Positions 48,197 to 57,845 are shown, counted from the stretch's first letter. The stretch: 64,000 nucleotides of DNA from Bartonella sp. TP (GCF_030406085.1 NZ_CP129002.1:248001-312000), one strand, 5' to 3'. A program made the numbers and translations. The notes: generated by a model from the letters alone, not told the origin.

Positions 48197-48207
48197 TACT
48201 ATATAAT

Positions 48208-49371
48208 CTAATTACTACTGGTAGCGATTGTTTTGGATTTTATAGGCTCCACTTTTAGAAATAAACCTATATAGCGATTTTCTGCCGCATATGGATCTTT
48301 TTTATTTTTAAGATCTTTGTCAGCATAGCCCACAATTTTTTCTACCCTATCTTTACTCAACCCACCACGAGTTAACATATAATATACCATTTGAGCTCGA
48401 GCTGTAGATAATTGCCAATTATCATAATTATCAGAATGATAAGGCCTGGCATCGGTATGACCGCTTATAATTAACTGCCCTTTTTGTGCTTGCAAAACTT
48501 TAGAAATCTGCTCTAATAACACTATAGTTTCTCGGCGGGGCTTAGCTACACCCACGTCAAACATTCCAAAATTCTTCTTATCTAATAAATTTATAAGAAT
48601 GCCGTTATCTTCTTGTACAAGTTCTATTTTAGGCGCCTGCTTATCCTTTGCTAATAACTGTACGGCCTTATCCAATTGCTGAGAGATTTTAGCAGCTTCC
48701 TTAGCTACCATTAATCTGTTTGCTTCTTTATTTTTCTCATCCTCTAGAGTTTTTACCTGTTTTATAGGCTTAACTTCTACATAAACAGCATTATGATCTC
48801 TAGCATGCTGGACTATATCATTAGGGCCTTTTTTTGCAAATTCAACATTCTCTAAATCCTTCTCGGCAAATGGATTACTATCGCTACCATTTACACCGAT
48901 ATCATTGTTTGCGTTTATAAAACCAAAACTATCATGCACAGGCGGCTCGCTTGTCACTTTACCACGCGGCCCAGGATTAGACATAATTTCATCTAACAAT
49001 TTATAAGGATCATGCGCAACTTGCTTATCGCGAGCACTTTTATCTGATTCAATAGCCTGACTTCTGGTGGGAAAAGTTTTATTGCCCTGCTTTTTTGCAA
49101 AAGCATGATGCGAATAATCAGATTCACTTAGTCCCTTTATACCATCGGAATCATTAACTAAATTTATCGGGTTAAAATAAGTTACAATAGCTGCTTTTGT
49201 TTTATCATCAGTAACATTTACCAACCACATAACTAGAAAAAAAGCCATTAAAGAAGTAACAAAATCAGCATAAGCAATTTTCCAAGCACCACCATGATGT
49301 GGTTCATCTTCAAGGGGCTTACGGCGTACAATTACTATCGGCGTTTGTGAATGCGGATCTGTCTGTTTCAT
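48208..49371 (-). CDS. motB: Flagellar stator protein MotB
   Basis: Forms the proton channel with MotA and anchors the stator to peptidoglycan. The 387 residues have a single transmembrane helix (about 30-52, YADFVTSLMAFFLVMWLVNV) with the essential proton-accepting Asp in ADF. A long, charged periplasmic linker follows, as in rhizobial MotB. The C-terminal OmpA-like peptidoglycan-binding domain shows LIISGHTDARPYHSDNYDNW then QLSTARAQMVYY. motA is not adjacent but lies at 62 kb on the other strand. It overlaps the FliH-like gene by four bases (ATGA). Confidence 0.94.
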   Translation of the reverse strand: MKQTDPHSQTPIVIVRRKPLEDEPHHGGAWKIAYADFVTSLMAFFLVMWLVNVTDDKTKAAIVTYFNPINLVNDSDGIKGLSESDYSHHAFAKKQGNKTFPTRSQAIESDKSARDKQVAHDPYKLLDEIMSNPGPRGKVTSEPPVHDSFGFINANNDIGVNGSDSNPFAEKDLENVEFAKKGPNDIVQHARDHNAVYVEVKPIKQVKTLEDEKNKEANRLMVAKEAAKISQQLDKAVQLLAKDKQAPKIELVQEDNGILINLLDKKNFGMFDVGVAKPRRETIVLLEQISKVLQAQKGQLIISGHTDARPYHSDNYDNWQLSTARAQMVYYMLTRGGLSKDRVEKIVGYADKDLKNKKDPYAAENRYIGLFLKVEPIKSKTIATSSN

Positions 49372-50039
49372 TCATAAGCCTCCTTTAGCTTATCAACGAT
49401 AGTTTCAATATTGGTGGCAAATATTTTCTCGTTATATCTAACATATAACTCATCTGATTCAGTTACTAAAAACTCATATGCCGATAAGTTAGGCCCTGCT
49501 ACCGTTTTAAAAACATCCAATAAATTTTTATTACCCTCAATAATCAAAGGTTTCGTAGCCTTATCAATAAACGAATTTAACTTAGCTACAAAAGCTGAAA
49601 CAGATGTTTTTTTTACTACATCGCCAAGAATTTCAGTTAACATCACCGCGATTTGCTTAGTCAGGCTATTCTTTATTTCTGCGACCCCATCTTCAAGCCC
49701 TTGCTGAAATTTTTCAGCAACAACTAATTGCTGAGCTCTTAAGTCTTCTAGCTCATCCGCTTGATGCTTTAGCAATAGCTCTTGCTGCTCTATAGTATTT
49801 TTTTGCTGTATTAGCTCTTTTTCTAAAGCGTTATTGGAGCTTACGGAATCTAACGCATCTGCGTTACTTTGCTTAAATTTTATAACTGGATCAAACGAAA
49901 AATTTTGAGATTCAATTAGGCTAAACCCGGATAACTCCGACTCATGGATATTATTTTCAAAATCACTAGCACGACCAAAGGTTTTAACCATGCTAAAATC
50001 CTCTAGTGCAGTTTGCAAAATTGCTGTATTATTACCCAT
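49368..50039 (-). CDS. FliH-like protein, putative export-ATPase stator
   Basis: 223 residues from ATG 50039, which has GAGGTGA upstream; a GTG start three codons earlier is less likely. The N-terminal third is polar. A strong coiled coil (about residues 72-115, EKELIQQKNTIEQQELLLKH onward) leads into a C-terminal globular domain (about 125-223) with IKNSLTKQIAVMLTEILGDV. This coiled coil plus C-terminal domain is the layout of FliH/YscL proteins, which tether the FliI ATPase to the export gate. No other gene in the cluster here is a better FliH. It follows fliF by 63 bases and overlaps motB by four. Confidence 0.6.
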   Translation of the reverse strand: MGNNTAILQTALEDFSMVKTFGRASDFENNIHESELSGFSLIESQNFSFDPVIKFKQSNADALDSVSSNNALEKELIQQKNTIEQQELLLKHQADELEDLRAQQLVVAEKFQQGLEDGVAEIKNSLTKQIAVMLTEILGDVVKKTSVSAFVAKLNSFIDKATKPLIIEGNKNLLDVFKTVAGPNLSAYEFLVTESDELYVRYNEKIFATNIETIVDKLKEAYE

Positions 50040-50102
50040 TAATCTCACCTCAACTCAATCTTTAAAGCATAAACTTACAAGATTAATAAAAATCTAGCAA
50101 AC

Positions 50103-51767
50103 TTAGGAAGCCTTAAGCGGTTCTTGGTTACCAGCTTCACCACGCACCCAATCTTTTAATACACTAGCAAAGCGCTCTTCATCCATATCAATCAATTTTT
50201 CTAATCTATGCTCAGGCGGCACTCTCATTTTGCGACTTAATTCTGCTAGTTTTTCCTGCTCAAACCTCGCTTCTTGTGCTGCCTGCAGTGCTTGCAAAGC
50301 CGGGATATTATCTATCATACCGTCGCCACTAACAAGCTTCTTCCCATCGGATTTAAAATCACGCATTAATGGTCGCACGCCTAAAAACAATACTAACAAT
50401 ACAGCGATTATAAGCACCACTCCGCTAACCAAGCTAGACGCATAAGGCATGATACTATCCAATAAAGGCACAGCTACAGGACGCATATTCGTATCGTCGT
50501 TGCCGATAAAGTCTATAGCTGAAACATTTACCAAATCGCCACGCTTGCTATCTATACCAACGGCAGCAGCTACCATATTTTTTATTTCTGCTAAGCGCTC
50601 GTTAAACTGCTTCGTTTGTACTGCTGCATCTTTTTTTTCAGCGCCAAAAGAACGCATAAGCACTGCTTTATCTATTACTACAGCGACATCTACCTTTTGC
50701 ACAGAATAACCATTGCTTACTGTAGAAATAATTTTTCTATTAATTTCATAATTGTCGGTTTCTTCGCTACGATTATGTTTTTCCGTAGATTTGTCGCCAG
50801 GATTAGCGCCTGTTTCTTCTTGTGGAATATTCTGCTCTACGCTAACAGCACTAGCACTACGTGCATTTGTGTTATCAGATAAATCTTTTACTACATGAAC
50901 AGAGCGTTCAACCTTAGAATCCGGATCATAAATAGTCTCATTAATCTGGCGTTGATCGGTATTTAAGGTAACATTTACACTAGTTTGAAAATGGTTAGCG
51001 CCAACTATAGGCGACAACTGCCTCCTAATATTATTTTCCAATGAAGCTGCAACACGTTTTTGCAAACTAGACATAACTATAGGGGAACCGTTCAAACTAT
51101 CGGCACCAGAGGCAAGCAATCGGCCATTAGTGTCCATAATTGTAACTTCATTAGTGCTCAACGAAGGTACCGCCGCTGCTACCAAATGCCTTATAGACTG
51201 TGCAGATTCCTCTAAAAACGCTGCATCCGTACGTATAACTACAGAAGCTGAAGGCTTTTGGTCTTCTTTTCTAAAAGACCCCTTGTCTGGCAAAACAATA
51301 TGCACACGTGCCGCACGTACGCCTTGCACAGCTTGAATAGTCCGCGCTATTTCACCTTCAAGCGCTCTTTGTCTAGTAATCTGTTGCATAAAAGAGGTCA
51401 AGCCTAAAGAGCCCATATTATCGAATAATTCATAACCAGCATTATTAGAGGTAGGCAGCCCTTTTTGAGCCAACATCATTCTCGCCTTTGCTGCCAGGCC
51501 TATAGGCACTCTAACAGAAGATCCATCAGAACTAACATCAAAATTTATTCCCGCCTCCCCCAAAGCCAAGCCTATACGGTTTACGTCACCGCGCGACAAA
51601 CCTATATAAAGGGCCTCTGATGAAGGCTTAGCCAAATACATGCTGGAAAACAAAATTGTCGCAAATAAAGTAATACCAACTAAACCCAAGGCTATCAAGC
51701 GCTTGGTACCAAGCTTGGCAACCCCACTTATGAAAGAGGACATAAAACTCTGTACAACTTCTGGCAT
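50103..51767 (-). CDS. fliF: Flagellar MS-ring protein FliF
   Basis: Forms the MS ring in the inner membrane. The 554 residues contain an N-terminal transmembrane helix (about 22-46), the YscJ-like domain with LYIGLSRGDVNRIGLALGEA and QRALEGEIARTIQAVQGVRA then ARVHIVLPDKGSF, the FliF_C domain, and a second transmembrane helix (about 440-465). The C-terminal FliG-binding tail is present (DMDEERFASVLKDWVRGEAG). The ATG at 51767 lies downstream of a copy of the 13-bp flagellar motif; in Brucella, fliF is the known FtcR target. Confidence 0.96.
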   Translation of the reverse strand: MPEVVQSFMSSFISGVAKLGTKRLIALGLVGITLFATILFSSMYLAKPSSEALYIGLSRGDVNRIGLALGEAGINFDVSSDGSSVRVPIGLAAKARMMLAQKGLPTSNNAGYELFDNMGSLGLTSFMQQITRQRALEGEIARTIQAVQGVRAARVHIVLPDKGSFRKEDQKPSASVVIRTDAAFLEESAQSIRHLVAAAVPSLSTNEVTIMDTNGRLLASGADSLNGSPIVMSSLQKRVAASLENNIRRQLSPIVGANHFQTSVNVTLNTDQRQINETIYDPDSKVERSVHVVKDLSDNTNARSASAVSVEQNIPQEETGANPGDKSTEKHNRSEETDNYEINRKIISTVSNGYSVQKVDVAVVIDKAVLMRSFGAEKKDAAVQTKQFNERLAEIKNMVAAAVGIDSKRGDLVNVSAIDFIGNDDTNMRPVAVPLLDSIMPYASSLVSGVVLIIAVLLVLFLGVRPLMRDFKSDGKKLVSGDGMIDNIPALQALQAAQEARFEQEKLAELSRKMRVPPEHRLEKLIDMDEERFASVLKDWVRGEAGNQEPLKAS

Positions 51768-51858
51768 ATTTTAGCCTACTCCTACTACAAAACAGAACTA
51801 AAAATCTAAGGCATCGCGCATAGATTTACTAATTACAATCATAAAACTTATACTAAAG

Positions 51859-51871
51859 CAAGCTTGCGCGA
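51859..51871 (-). promoter_or_regulatory. Shared flagellar motif, copy before fliF
   Basis: On the minus strand this reads TCGCGCAAGCTTG, differing from the flgB copy by one base. It overlaps the ten-base palindrome GCAAGCTTGC (51858-51867) and lies 91 bases before the fliF start. The fliF promoter is a published FtcR target in Brucella, which makes this the best place to test the motif. Confidence 0.5.
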
Positions 51872-51903
51872 AAGTAAATAAATAGTAAACAATTGCAATA
51901 TAT

Positions 51904-52716
51904 TTAATGAAAAGAACGAATAAGACTGCCTATCAAAAGATTCCAGCCATCTATAAGCACGAAAAATAAAATCTTAAACGGCAAAGAAATAACAGTAGGC
52001 GGCAGCATCATCATTCCCATAGACATAGTTAAAGTAGCGACCACTAAATCTATTACCAAAAAAGGTAGTACTATCAAAAACCCAATTTCAAAACCACGCC
52101 GCAGCTCAGAAATCATATAAGCTGGTATCAAAATTCTAAAGTCAACTTTTTTAGCCTTATCATAATTAAAAGAACTATCAGCCAAGCTAGCGAAAAGCTG
52201 TAAATCTTTTTCTCTTACCTGCGACATCATAAAATCCCGAAATGGTTCACAAATAGCCGTAATGGCAGCCTGCTCAGTTATTTGATTATTTACTAAAGGC
52301 TGAACACCTTGTGTCCAAGCCTTGTTAAAAGTAGGCGCCATAACATAAAAAGTCATAAAAAGAGCTAAAGATATCAAAACCATATTTGCTGGCGCTGTTT
52401 GTAGCCCTAGCCCAGAACGCAATAGCGAAAAAGCTATCGCAAACCTTGTAAAGCTTGTTACCATCATAAGCAACCCGGGAGCCAACGATAGTACTGTAAG
52501 AGCGCCGAATATCTCTACAATACGACTAGTTGTAGAAGCATTAGCAGCATTGGCACTCGCTTTGTCACCCTGATTTAATAGATCCGTAATTGAAAAACTG
52601 TCATTAGCAGCAACCATGACAGGCAATGATTGCATTTTATTCACAGCAAAATCAGCGGCAAAAAGGCAATTGGCGCTACCCACAAACAATAAAAAGGCTA
52701 AAAAGATTTTTTTCAT
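51904..52716 (-). CDS. fliP: Flagellar export protein FliP
   Basis: A core component of the flagellar export gate in the inner membrane. From the ATG at 52716 the 270 residues start with the signal peptide MKKIFLAFLLFVGSANCLFA, typical for FliP; an upstream GTG is possible. Conserved sequences are LLMMVTSFTRFAIAFSLLRS, LFMTFYVMAPTFNKAW, FRILIPAYMISELRRGFEIG and MSMGMMMLPPTVISLPFKIL. Four transmembrane helices are expected. It follows fliL by 51 bases and is separated from fliF by 136 bases. Confidence 0.96.
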   Translation of the reverse strand: MKKIFLAFLLFVGSANCLFAADFAVNKMQSLPVMVAANDSFSITDLLNQGDKASANAANASTTSRIVEIFGALTVLSLAPGLLMMVTSFTRFAIAFSLLRSGLGLQTAPANMVLISLALFMTFYVMAPTFNKAWTQGVQPLVNNQITEQAAITAICEPFRDFMMSQVREKDLQLFASLADSSFNYDKAKKVDFRILIPAYMISELRRGFEIGFLIVLPFLVIDLVVATLTMSMGMMMLPPTVISLPFKILFFVLIDGWNLLIGSLIRSFH

Positions 52717-52767
52717 AACAAGCACAAAAAGCCAGACCTTATTAATAACAGCCGGAAAAGATAAAAA

Positions 52768-53271
52768 TTATTCAACAACAAAAGTTGGTATAACAATTGC
52801 TGCTACTCTTCCATTTGATAGCACATTCGCTCGCTCGAGTAAATCTTCTTTTAAATGCCTTAAACCAATAGCACCATGCAACTCACGTAAAGTCATGGTT
52901 CTTATGTAGCTTAAAAAGTTATTTGTAATTTCGCTAACGGTGCGCCTATCAAGACCGCCCCCACCGATTTTAAGCACAACGCCTACACGCAAACGAATCC
53001 AAATTTTGTGGTTATCTGTTAACTCTTTAGCAGCTATATCTGTTATAATAGGTGGCAGCAAAAAAAGGCGTTTGCTAAAAGCTTCTTCTCCGGCATCCAA
53101 AGCAACACCGCCTACCTTAGACGTCTCCTGATTATTACGCATCGCAGGGAAAAAATCTGCTCCTAAATAGGCTCCCAAAAACCAACCAGCTAGCCCCACC
53201 GTAACACTTAGCCCTACAATCGTTACTAAAAGTGTTATAAGACTGCCATTTTTTGCTGCTTCTTTTACCAT
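52768..53271 (-). CDS. fliL: Flagellar basal body-associated protein FliL
   Basis: An inner-membrane protein that supports the stators and motor output. The 167 residues have a single transmembrane helix (about 12-35) and a periplasmic stomatin-like domain ending in SYIRTMTLRELHGAIGLRHL followed by RANVLSNGRVAAIVIPTFVV, the FliL C-terminal pattern. It lies between flgH and fliP, the usual rhizobial order flgH-fliL-fliP. Confidence 0.9.
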   Translation of the reverse strand: MVKEAAKNGSLITLLVTIVGLSVTVGLAGWFLGAYLGADFFPAMRNNQETSKVGGVALDAGEEAFSKRLFLLPPIITDIAAKELTDNHKIWIRLRVGVVLKIGGGGLDRRTVSEITNNFLSYIRTMTLRELHGAIGLRHLKEDLLERANVLSNGRVAAIVIPTFVVE

Positions 53272-53351
53272 GCTATACGCCTGTTTTCATATTTAAACAT
53301 ACTCTCCACCGCTATAGCTAAGCGATTAGTTTTACGCGATGTTTACCATTG

Positions 53352-54053
53352 CTAAAATGGTGAAATTTTATTCATCAATTGTTGCCCATAAGGCGGTTGT
53401 TGTACTTCGCTAATGCGGCCCCTACCGCCATAAGAAATCCTAGCTTCGGCTATCTTATCATAGGAAATAGTATTATTACCAGCAATATCTTGTGGGCGAA
53501 CAATACCAGAAACATTTAATACCCGCATTTCATAATTCACACGCACTTCTTGCGAACCATTTATCAAAAGGTTTCCATTTGGCAAAACTTTAGTCACTAT
53601 AGCCGCAACAGAAAGCCTAATATCTTCATTGCGCTGAATTTTTCCGTCGCCTTGTGCCTGATTATCGCTAGAGCCTGTTATGCTGCCAGTTAATTTTTTC
53701 ATAAAGGAATAGCCGCCACCAATAGAATAATCTGATTTACTATTTTTCTTTACGTTTGTCTGATTACTTATGCTAGCTCTATCATTTATTGAAATCAAGA
53801 CCGTCAAAATATCACCTGGCTGCATAGCTCGTGGATCTTTATAAAAATTCACGGCTCTGCCGTTAAAAAGTGAAGCGTTATTCGCCAAAAAGGGATTAGC
53901 TGGACCAGCCGCCTGAGGCGCCGCAGATGTTGCACCAAGATCTGAGCGCACTGGCGATAACTCTGGCAAACTATTAAAATCATGAAAGCTGGAGCAACCA
54001 GATATCAACAAACACAAACCTATATTTAAAACTTTAAATGATTTATTTAGCAA
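53352..54053 (-). CDS. flgH: Flagellar L-ring lipoprotein FlgH
   Basis: The outer-membrane L ring of the basal body. The 233 residues begin with a lipoprotein signal with lipobox LISGC (Cys about residue 20). The mature protein shows PRAMQPGDILTVLISINDRA and the GRISEVQQPPYGQQLMNKIS C-terminus typical of FlgH. The start is TTG at 54053 with a strong AAGGAG nine bases upstream; no ATG fits. It follows motE by 88 bases. Confidence 0.93.
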   Translation of the reverse strand: MLNKSFKVLNIGLCLLISGCSSFHDFNSLPELSPVRSDLGATSAAPQAAGPANPFLANNASLFNGRAVNFYKDPRAMQPGDILTVLISINDRASISNQTNVKKNSKSDYSIGGGYSFMKKLTGSITGSSDNQAQGDGKIQRNEDIRLSVAAIVTKVLPNGNLLINGSQEVRVNYEMRVLNVSGIVRPQDIAGNNTISYDKIAEARISYGGRGRISEVQQPPYGQQLMNKISPF

Positions 54054-54141
54054 TATTATGCACTCCTTAACGTCGATTATAACTCATTATAAAATAATTA
54101 AGCCTAATTTGAAAATTGCAAGCTAAATACAAATAGCCACA

Positions 54142-54837
54142 CTAATTATTACTTAAAGGACGAGGCACATCGTCACTGTGCTCAGAAGATTTTACAATAG
54201 TTTGTGATTTTTTTGCTGGCAATTTTTGCGCGCTAATCATTATTCCAGTTATTTCTGCGGCTTTTTCAGGTGAAAAATTATTCATTATAGCGCTAGCTCC
54301 GCCAGGCTTTAACTTCATAATAATAGATGCTGCAGCTAGATCATCAATTTTTTCTAATTCAGCGGCAGCGGCGTCCGGCTTCATCTTAGATATGATATTT
54401 ATTAATGCGGCTTTGGTATTTGTCAAAAATTGATTGCGTTTATCTAACCAATCTTGATATTCTTTGGTTTTAGCCTCCAATATAACTATGCGCGCATCCA
54501 CATCTTTTTTAAGTTTGTTTAATTTAGTTGTTTGTAATTTCAGATACGCGCTACCTGCAGGGTAACGCATATTCATACAAAAACGCTTTATTTCATCTTT
54601 TTGATCTGTAGAAAGCTTCGCATAACCCTCTGGCTGCGGCAAAGCTGGGGCACCTTTTATATGGATCTTTTGGCCATTAAGTTGCAATGTATCGCCAAAA
54701 ATCATTTTTTTCAAATTTGTTTCTGAAATTTCTGGAGTAGATTTATTTTGTGCGGCTACAGGCTCTGCAGCATTACAAATGACAGTCCCTAATAATAAAC
54801 CAACAATTATTCTTATCAAGCTGTTAGCGATACACAT
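54142..54837 (-). CDS. motE: MotE, periplasmic chaperone-like motility protein
   Basis: In rhizobia MotE is a periplasmic chaperone that stabilises MotC. From the ATG at 54837 it has 231 residues; AAGGAG lies at 54843-54848, and the upstream ATG at 54864 is less likely. An N-terminal signal peptide (about 1-24) is followed by a coiled coil (about 85-145) and an MgtE_N-like helical domain with AAELEKIDDLAAASIIMKLK then PGGASAIMNNFSPEKAAEIT. It lies between flgI and flgH, as in Sinorhizobium. Confidence 0.85.
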   Translation of the reverse strand: MCIANSLIRIIVGLLLGTVICNAAEPVAAQNKSTPEISETNLKKMIFGDTLQLNGQKIHIKGAPALPQPEGYAKLSTDQKDEIKRFCMNMRYPAGSAYLKLQTTKLNKLKKDVDARIVILEAKTKEYQDWLDKRNQFLTNTKAALINIISKMKPDAAAAELEKIDDLAAASIIMKLKPGGASAIMNNFSPEKAAEITGIMISAQKLPAKKSQTIVKSSEHSDDVPRPLSNN

Positions 54838-54863
54838 ATAGCTCTCCTTAACACCAGATCCCA

Positions 54864-56150
54864 TTATTGAACAATCAAATCCGCGTGCAAAGCACCAGCA
54901 GTTTTTATAGCCTGTAATATCGCTATTATATCACTCGGCTTTACACCAATTTGATTCAAGCCTTTTACTAGCTTATCTAAGCTTGTACCGCTGAATATTC
55001 CTATCTGGCTTGTACTTTCATTAACATTCATTTTAGTACGAGGCACAACGACTGTTTGTCCTTCACCAAAAGGTTGAGGCTGCGAAACTAAGGGGTCTTC
55101 TGTTACCTTTACAGTAAGGCTACCATGTGATATCGCTACCCTAGAGACACGTACCTTTTCACCTATAACAACAGTACCAGACCGCTCATCCACAACAACA
55201 CGTGCAACCTCATCTACGGGAATTGGTAGCCCTTCAATTTCTGCAATAAAACGTGTAGCCGTTACATCTTGAGGCTTATTTAATACTAAAGTTTTTGCAT
55301 CACGCGTCTTAGCAACTTTTGCTTTATAGCGAGCCATTGAAAATATATTTATCAAATCGCAAATACGGGTAACCGTCGTAAAATCACCGTCTTGCAGAGC
55401 CAAAATTAACTGCGGCATTTCGTTAAAATTACCCGGAATAGCACGCTCTATAGTAGCACCATTTGGTATACGCCCTGAAGTAGGTACGCCTTGTGTAATT
55501 TTTGCATTTGCTCCGCTCGCGCTAAATCCAGAAACTATTATATTGCCCTGAGCAATCGCATATGTATTGCCATCTGCGCCCAATAACGGCGTCATAACCA
55601 AACTACCGCCTTGTAAAGACTTAGCATCGCCCAGCGAAGAAACAGTGATATCTAAGCGAGATCCCGAAGTAGCAAAAGGAGGCAATTCCGCGGTAACAAT
55701 AACAGCAGCCACATTATTAGCTCGGGTTGCGCCAGGAGGTGCATTTATACCAAGGTTTTCTAACATAGCACGCATAGATTGCTCGGTGAAAGGAGAGTTT
55801 CGCAATGAATCCCCATTTCCGTTTAGTCCAACTACCAGCCCATAGCCAACTAGCTGATTAGATCGCACGCTTTGCAGCTTCGCAATATCTTTTAATCTTA
55901 CTACACTGCTTGGACGATTTAAATCAGAATAATACATAGGTCCGGATTTTGCTAAAGAACCCAAAGCTTCTGCATCAGCCTTTGCAGCAGCATAATAATC
56001 AATCGACGACGCCGAAGCAGCTTTTGACATTTCATCGGCATGCAAATCAATAGCCGAAAAAACAAAAGCGCCGCTCAGCCATAAAATAAAAAACAACCTA
56101 ACTTTAGGCAAATATATTGTCCTTAGCTTATCTAGCAATATTACAAACAT
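54864..56150 (-). CDS. flgI: Flagellar P-ring protein FlgI
   Basis: Forms the P ring around the rod in the periplasm. The 428-residue precursor has an N-terminal signal (about 15-38). The mature protein contains RLKDIAKLQSVRSNQLVGYG then LVVGLNGNGDSLRNSPFTEQ, the family signature, and the C-terminal TSLDKLVKGLNQIGVKPSDI. The family is highly conserved, so this is certain. It ends beside the motE start region and follows flgA by four bases. Confidence 0.96.
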   Translation of the reverse strand: MFVILLDKLRTIYLPKVRLFFILWLSGAFVFSAIDLHADEMSKAASASSIDYYAAAKADAEALGSLAKSGPMYYSDLNRPSSVVRLKDIAKLQSVRSNQLVGYGLVVGLNGNGDSLRNSPFTEQSMRAMLENLGINAPPGATRANNVAAVIVTAELPPFATSGSRLDITVSSLGDAKSLQGGSLVMTPLLGADGNTYAIAQGNIIVSGFSASGANAKITQGVPTSGRIPNGATIERAIPGNFNEMPQLILALQDGDFTTVTRICDLINIFSMARYKAKVAKTRDAKTLVLNKPQDVTATRFIAEIEGLPIPVDEVARVVVDERSGTVVIGEKVRVSRVAISHGSLTVKVTEDPLVSQPQPFGEGQTVVVPRTKMNVNESTSQIGIFSGTSLDKLVKGLNQIGVKPSDIIAILQAIKTAGALHADLIVQ

Positions 56151-56154
56151 TAAT

Positions 56155-56631
56155 TTACTCTACACCAACTTCTACGCTACCATCTTTAGTAATGGTTCCA
56201 GAAACGGTTCGTCCACTATCTACGTTACGTACTTTTATATAATCCCCTACCGATCCAGACTGCAAAGGTACACCAGTAGCCGTAATTACAAGATTAGCGC
56301 CACGCACTATTAATTTTATTGATTTGCCTTGTTCAACAAGCACTGGTTCCTTAAGCGAAGAAAGCAGTATTGGATGATCCTTCAGCAAAAGTCCGCGTGC
56401 TACTTTGCCCTCTATTTGGTTAAAATCCAACACATAACGAGACGCTGCATCCTGGTTAATAGCAAACATCTTATATTTTAAGCTATGTTTGTTTATTTGT
56501 TCTTTATAGCGTATCGTCTCGGTTGGAACCACAAAACGAACATGCGCGGCAAAAGCACCTCCGCTAAACAAACAGCCAAAAACATAAAAAACGGTGGTTA
56601 TATATAGCTTAGTTAGTTTGCTAATCGACAT
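56155..56631 (-). CDS. flgA: Flagellar P-ring assembly chaperone FlgA
   Basis: A periplasmic chaperone that helps FlgI assemble. I place the start at the ATG at 56631, giving MSISKLTKLYITTVFYVF and a signal peptide ending near GGAFA; a longer frame extends upstream into flgG but has no signal pattern. The C-terminal SAF domain is recognisable from LVEQGKSIKLIVRGANLVIT then QSGSVGDYIKVRNVDSGRTV and SGTITKDGSVEVGV. The mature protein is of the short FlgA type. It lies between flgG and flgI. Confidence 0.88.
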   Translation of the reverse strand: MSISKLTKLYITTVFYVFGCLFSGGAFAAHVRFVVPTETIRYKEQINKHSLKYKMFAINQDAASRYVLDFNQIEGKVARGLLLKDHPILLSSLKEPVLVEQGKSIKLIVRGANLVITATGVPLQSGSVGDYIKVRNVDSGRTVSGTITKDGSVEVGVE

Positions 56632-56662
56632 CTCGCATAAATCTATCTGGCCAAGGCCCAAA

Positions 56663-57463
56663 TTAACGCAAATTCTTAGAGACAATTGAAGCCATCTCAT
56701 CAGCGGCTTGAATTACCTTGGAATTCATTTCATAAGCCCTCTGAGCAGCGATCAATTGCGTAATTTCCTTTACCGAATCGACATTTGAAGCTTCTAGATA
56801 ACCTTGTTTAATCTTACCAAAACCAATCGTGTCAGGGTCACCAACTACAGCTGCCCCAGAAGAAGCGGTAGCGCTGAACAAATTATCACCCAAAGGCTGC
56901 AATCCAGCCTCATTAACAAAATTAGCTAATTGCACTTGAAATGCAGGAGCCGCCGGCGCAGGATTTCCTTTAGTAGTTATAAACACCTGTCCTGACTCAT
57001 TTATGTCCACTTTAACCACGTCCTGCTGATTAATAGTAACAGCAGGAATAAGCACATAGCCTTGCGGCGTGGCCAATTGCCCATTGGCATCTGGAGTAAA
57101 CGTCCCATCACGAGTATAAAATATCTCTCCGGTCGGTTTTTGCACTTGAAAATAGCCGCGCCCCGATATCAGCATATCATATGGATGGTCAGTTTTTTGT
57201 AAAGCACCTTGCGCAAATATATGCCTTATACCAGATGTTTGCACACCAAAACCTACATATGTCCCCTCTGGAACCGCGCTGCCTTCAGCAGTGGCAGCAA
57301 CAGATGACAGACGATCTGGCTCATACATCAAATCAGAAAACTCAGCGCTTGCACGCTTAAAGCCCGTAGTATTCACATTAGCAATATTATTTGCTATGAC
57401 ATCCAGATTTACCTGTTGTGCATTCATGCCAGTTGCCGCTATCGATAAAGCCCTCAAACTCAT
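56663..57463 (-). CDS. flgG: Flagellar distal rod protein FlgG
   Basis: The distal rod subunit. The 266 residues start with MSLRALSIAATGMNAQQVNL then DVIANNIANVNTTGFKR, the classic FlgG N-terminus, and end with LEASNVDSVKEITQLIAAQR then AYEMNSKVIQAADEM. The length and the ARxxFSDLMY-type segment separate it from FlgF and FlgE. A strong GGAGGAAG precedes the ATG. It follows fliE by 29 bases. Confidence 0.96.
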   Translation of the reverse strand: MSLRALSIAATGMNAQQVNLDVIANNIANVNTTGFKRASAEFSDLMYEPDRLSSVAATAEGSAVPEGTYVGFGVQTSGIRHIFAQGALQKTDHPYDMLISGRGYFQVQKPTGEIFYTRDGTFTPDANGQLATPQGYVLIPAVTINQQDVVKVDINESGQVFITTKGNPAPAAPAFQVQLANFVNEAGLQPLGDNLFSATASSGAAVVGDPDTIGFGKIKQGYLEASNVDSVKEITQLIAAQRAYEMNSKVIQAADEMASIVSKNLR

Positions 57464-57492
57464 AACTTCCTCCGCAAAATTTTATAATCTAG

Positions 57493-57816
57493 CTAAATTT
57501 GCATCCGGCTTATTTCATTATAAGCCTGTACAATTTTGTCTCTTATAGCAATAGCCGTATTCAAAGACCTTTCAGCCTCCATAATAGCATTAACAGCCCC
57601 AGAAATACTACTGCCATGTCCCGTCATTTTTTGCACTGAAGCCTCTTCCGCTTTATTTAAGCTTGCTCCTAATCCACCAGAAATCTTTGCCAAAATCTGC
57701 TCAAAGCTAGCACCAGAGGCAACATTACTTTGCGTATTCACCAAAGATAAGCTATCAGGACCTCCTACGCTATTCATTTTATCAATTAAGCCAACAGCAT
57801 CTATTGCGTTAATCAT
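57493..57816 (-). CDS. fliE: Flagellar hook-basal body protein FliE
   Basis: Joins the MS ring to the proximal rod. The 107 residues have a variable N-terminus and the conserved C-terminal half, GSSISGAVNAIMEAERSLNT then AIAIRDKIVQAYNEISRMQI, with the terminal NEISRMQI diagnostic of FliE. It lies between flgC and flgG in the conserved flgB-flgC-fliE-flgG order. Confidence 0.95.
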   Translation of the reverse strand: MINAIDAVGLIDKMNSVGGPDSLSLVNTQSNVASGASFEQILAKISGGLGASLNKAEEASVQKMTGHGSSISGAVNAIMEAERSLNTAIAIRDKIVQAYNEISRMQI

Positions 57817-57845
57817 TATTATCCCTCAAAAGCTTTTGCAAACCA

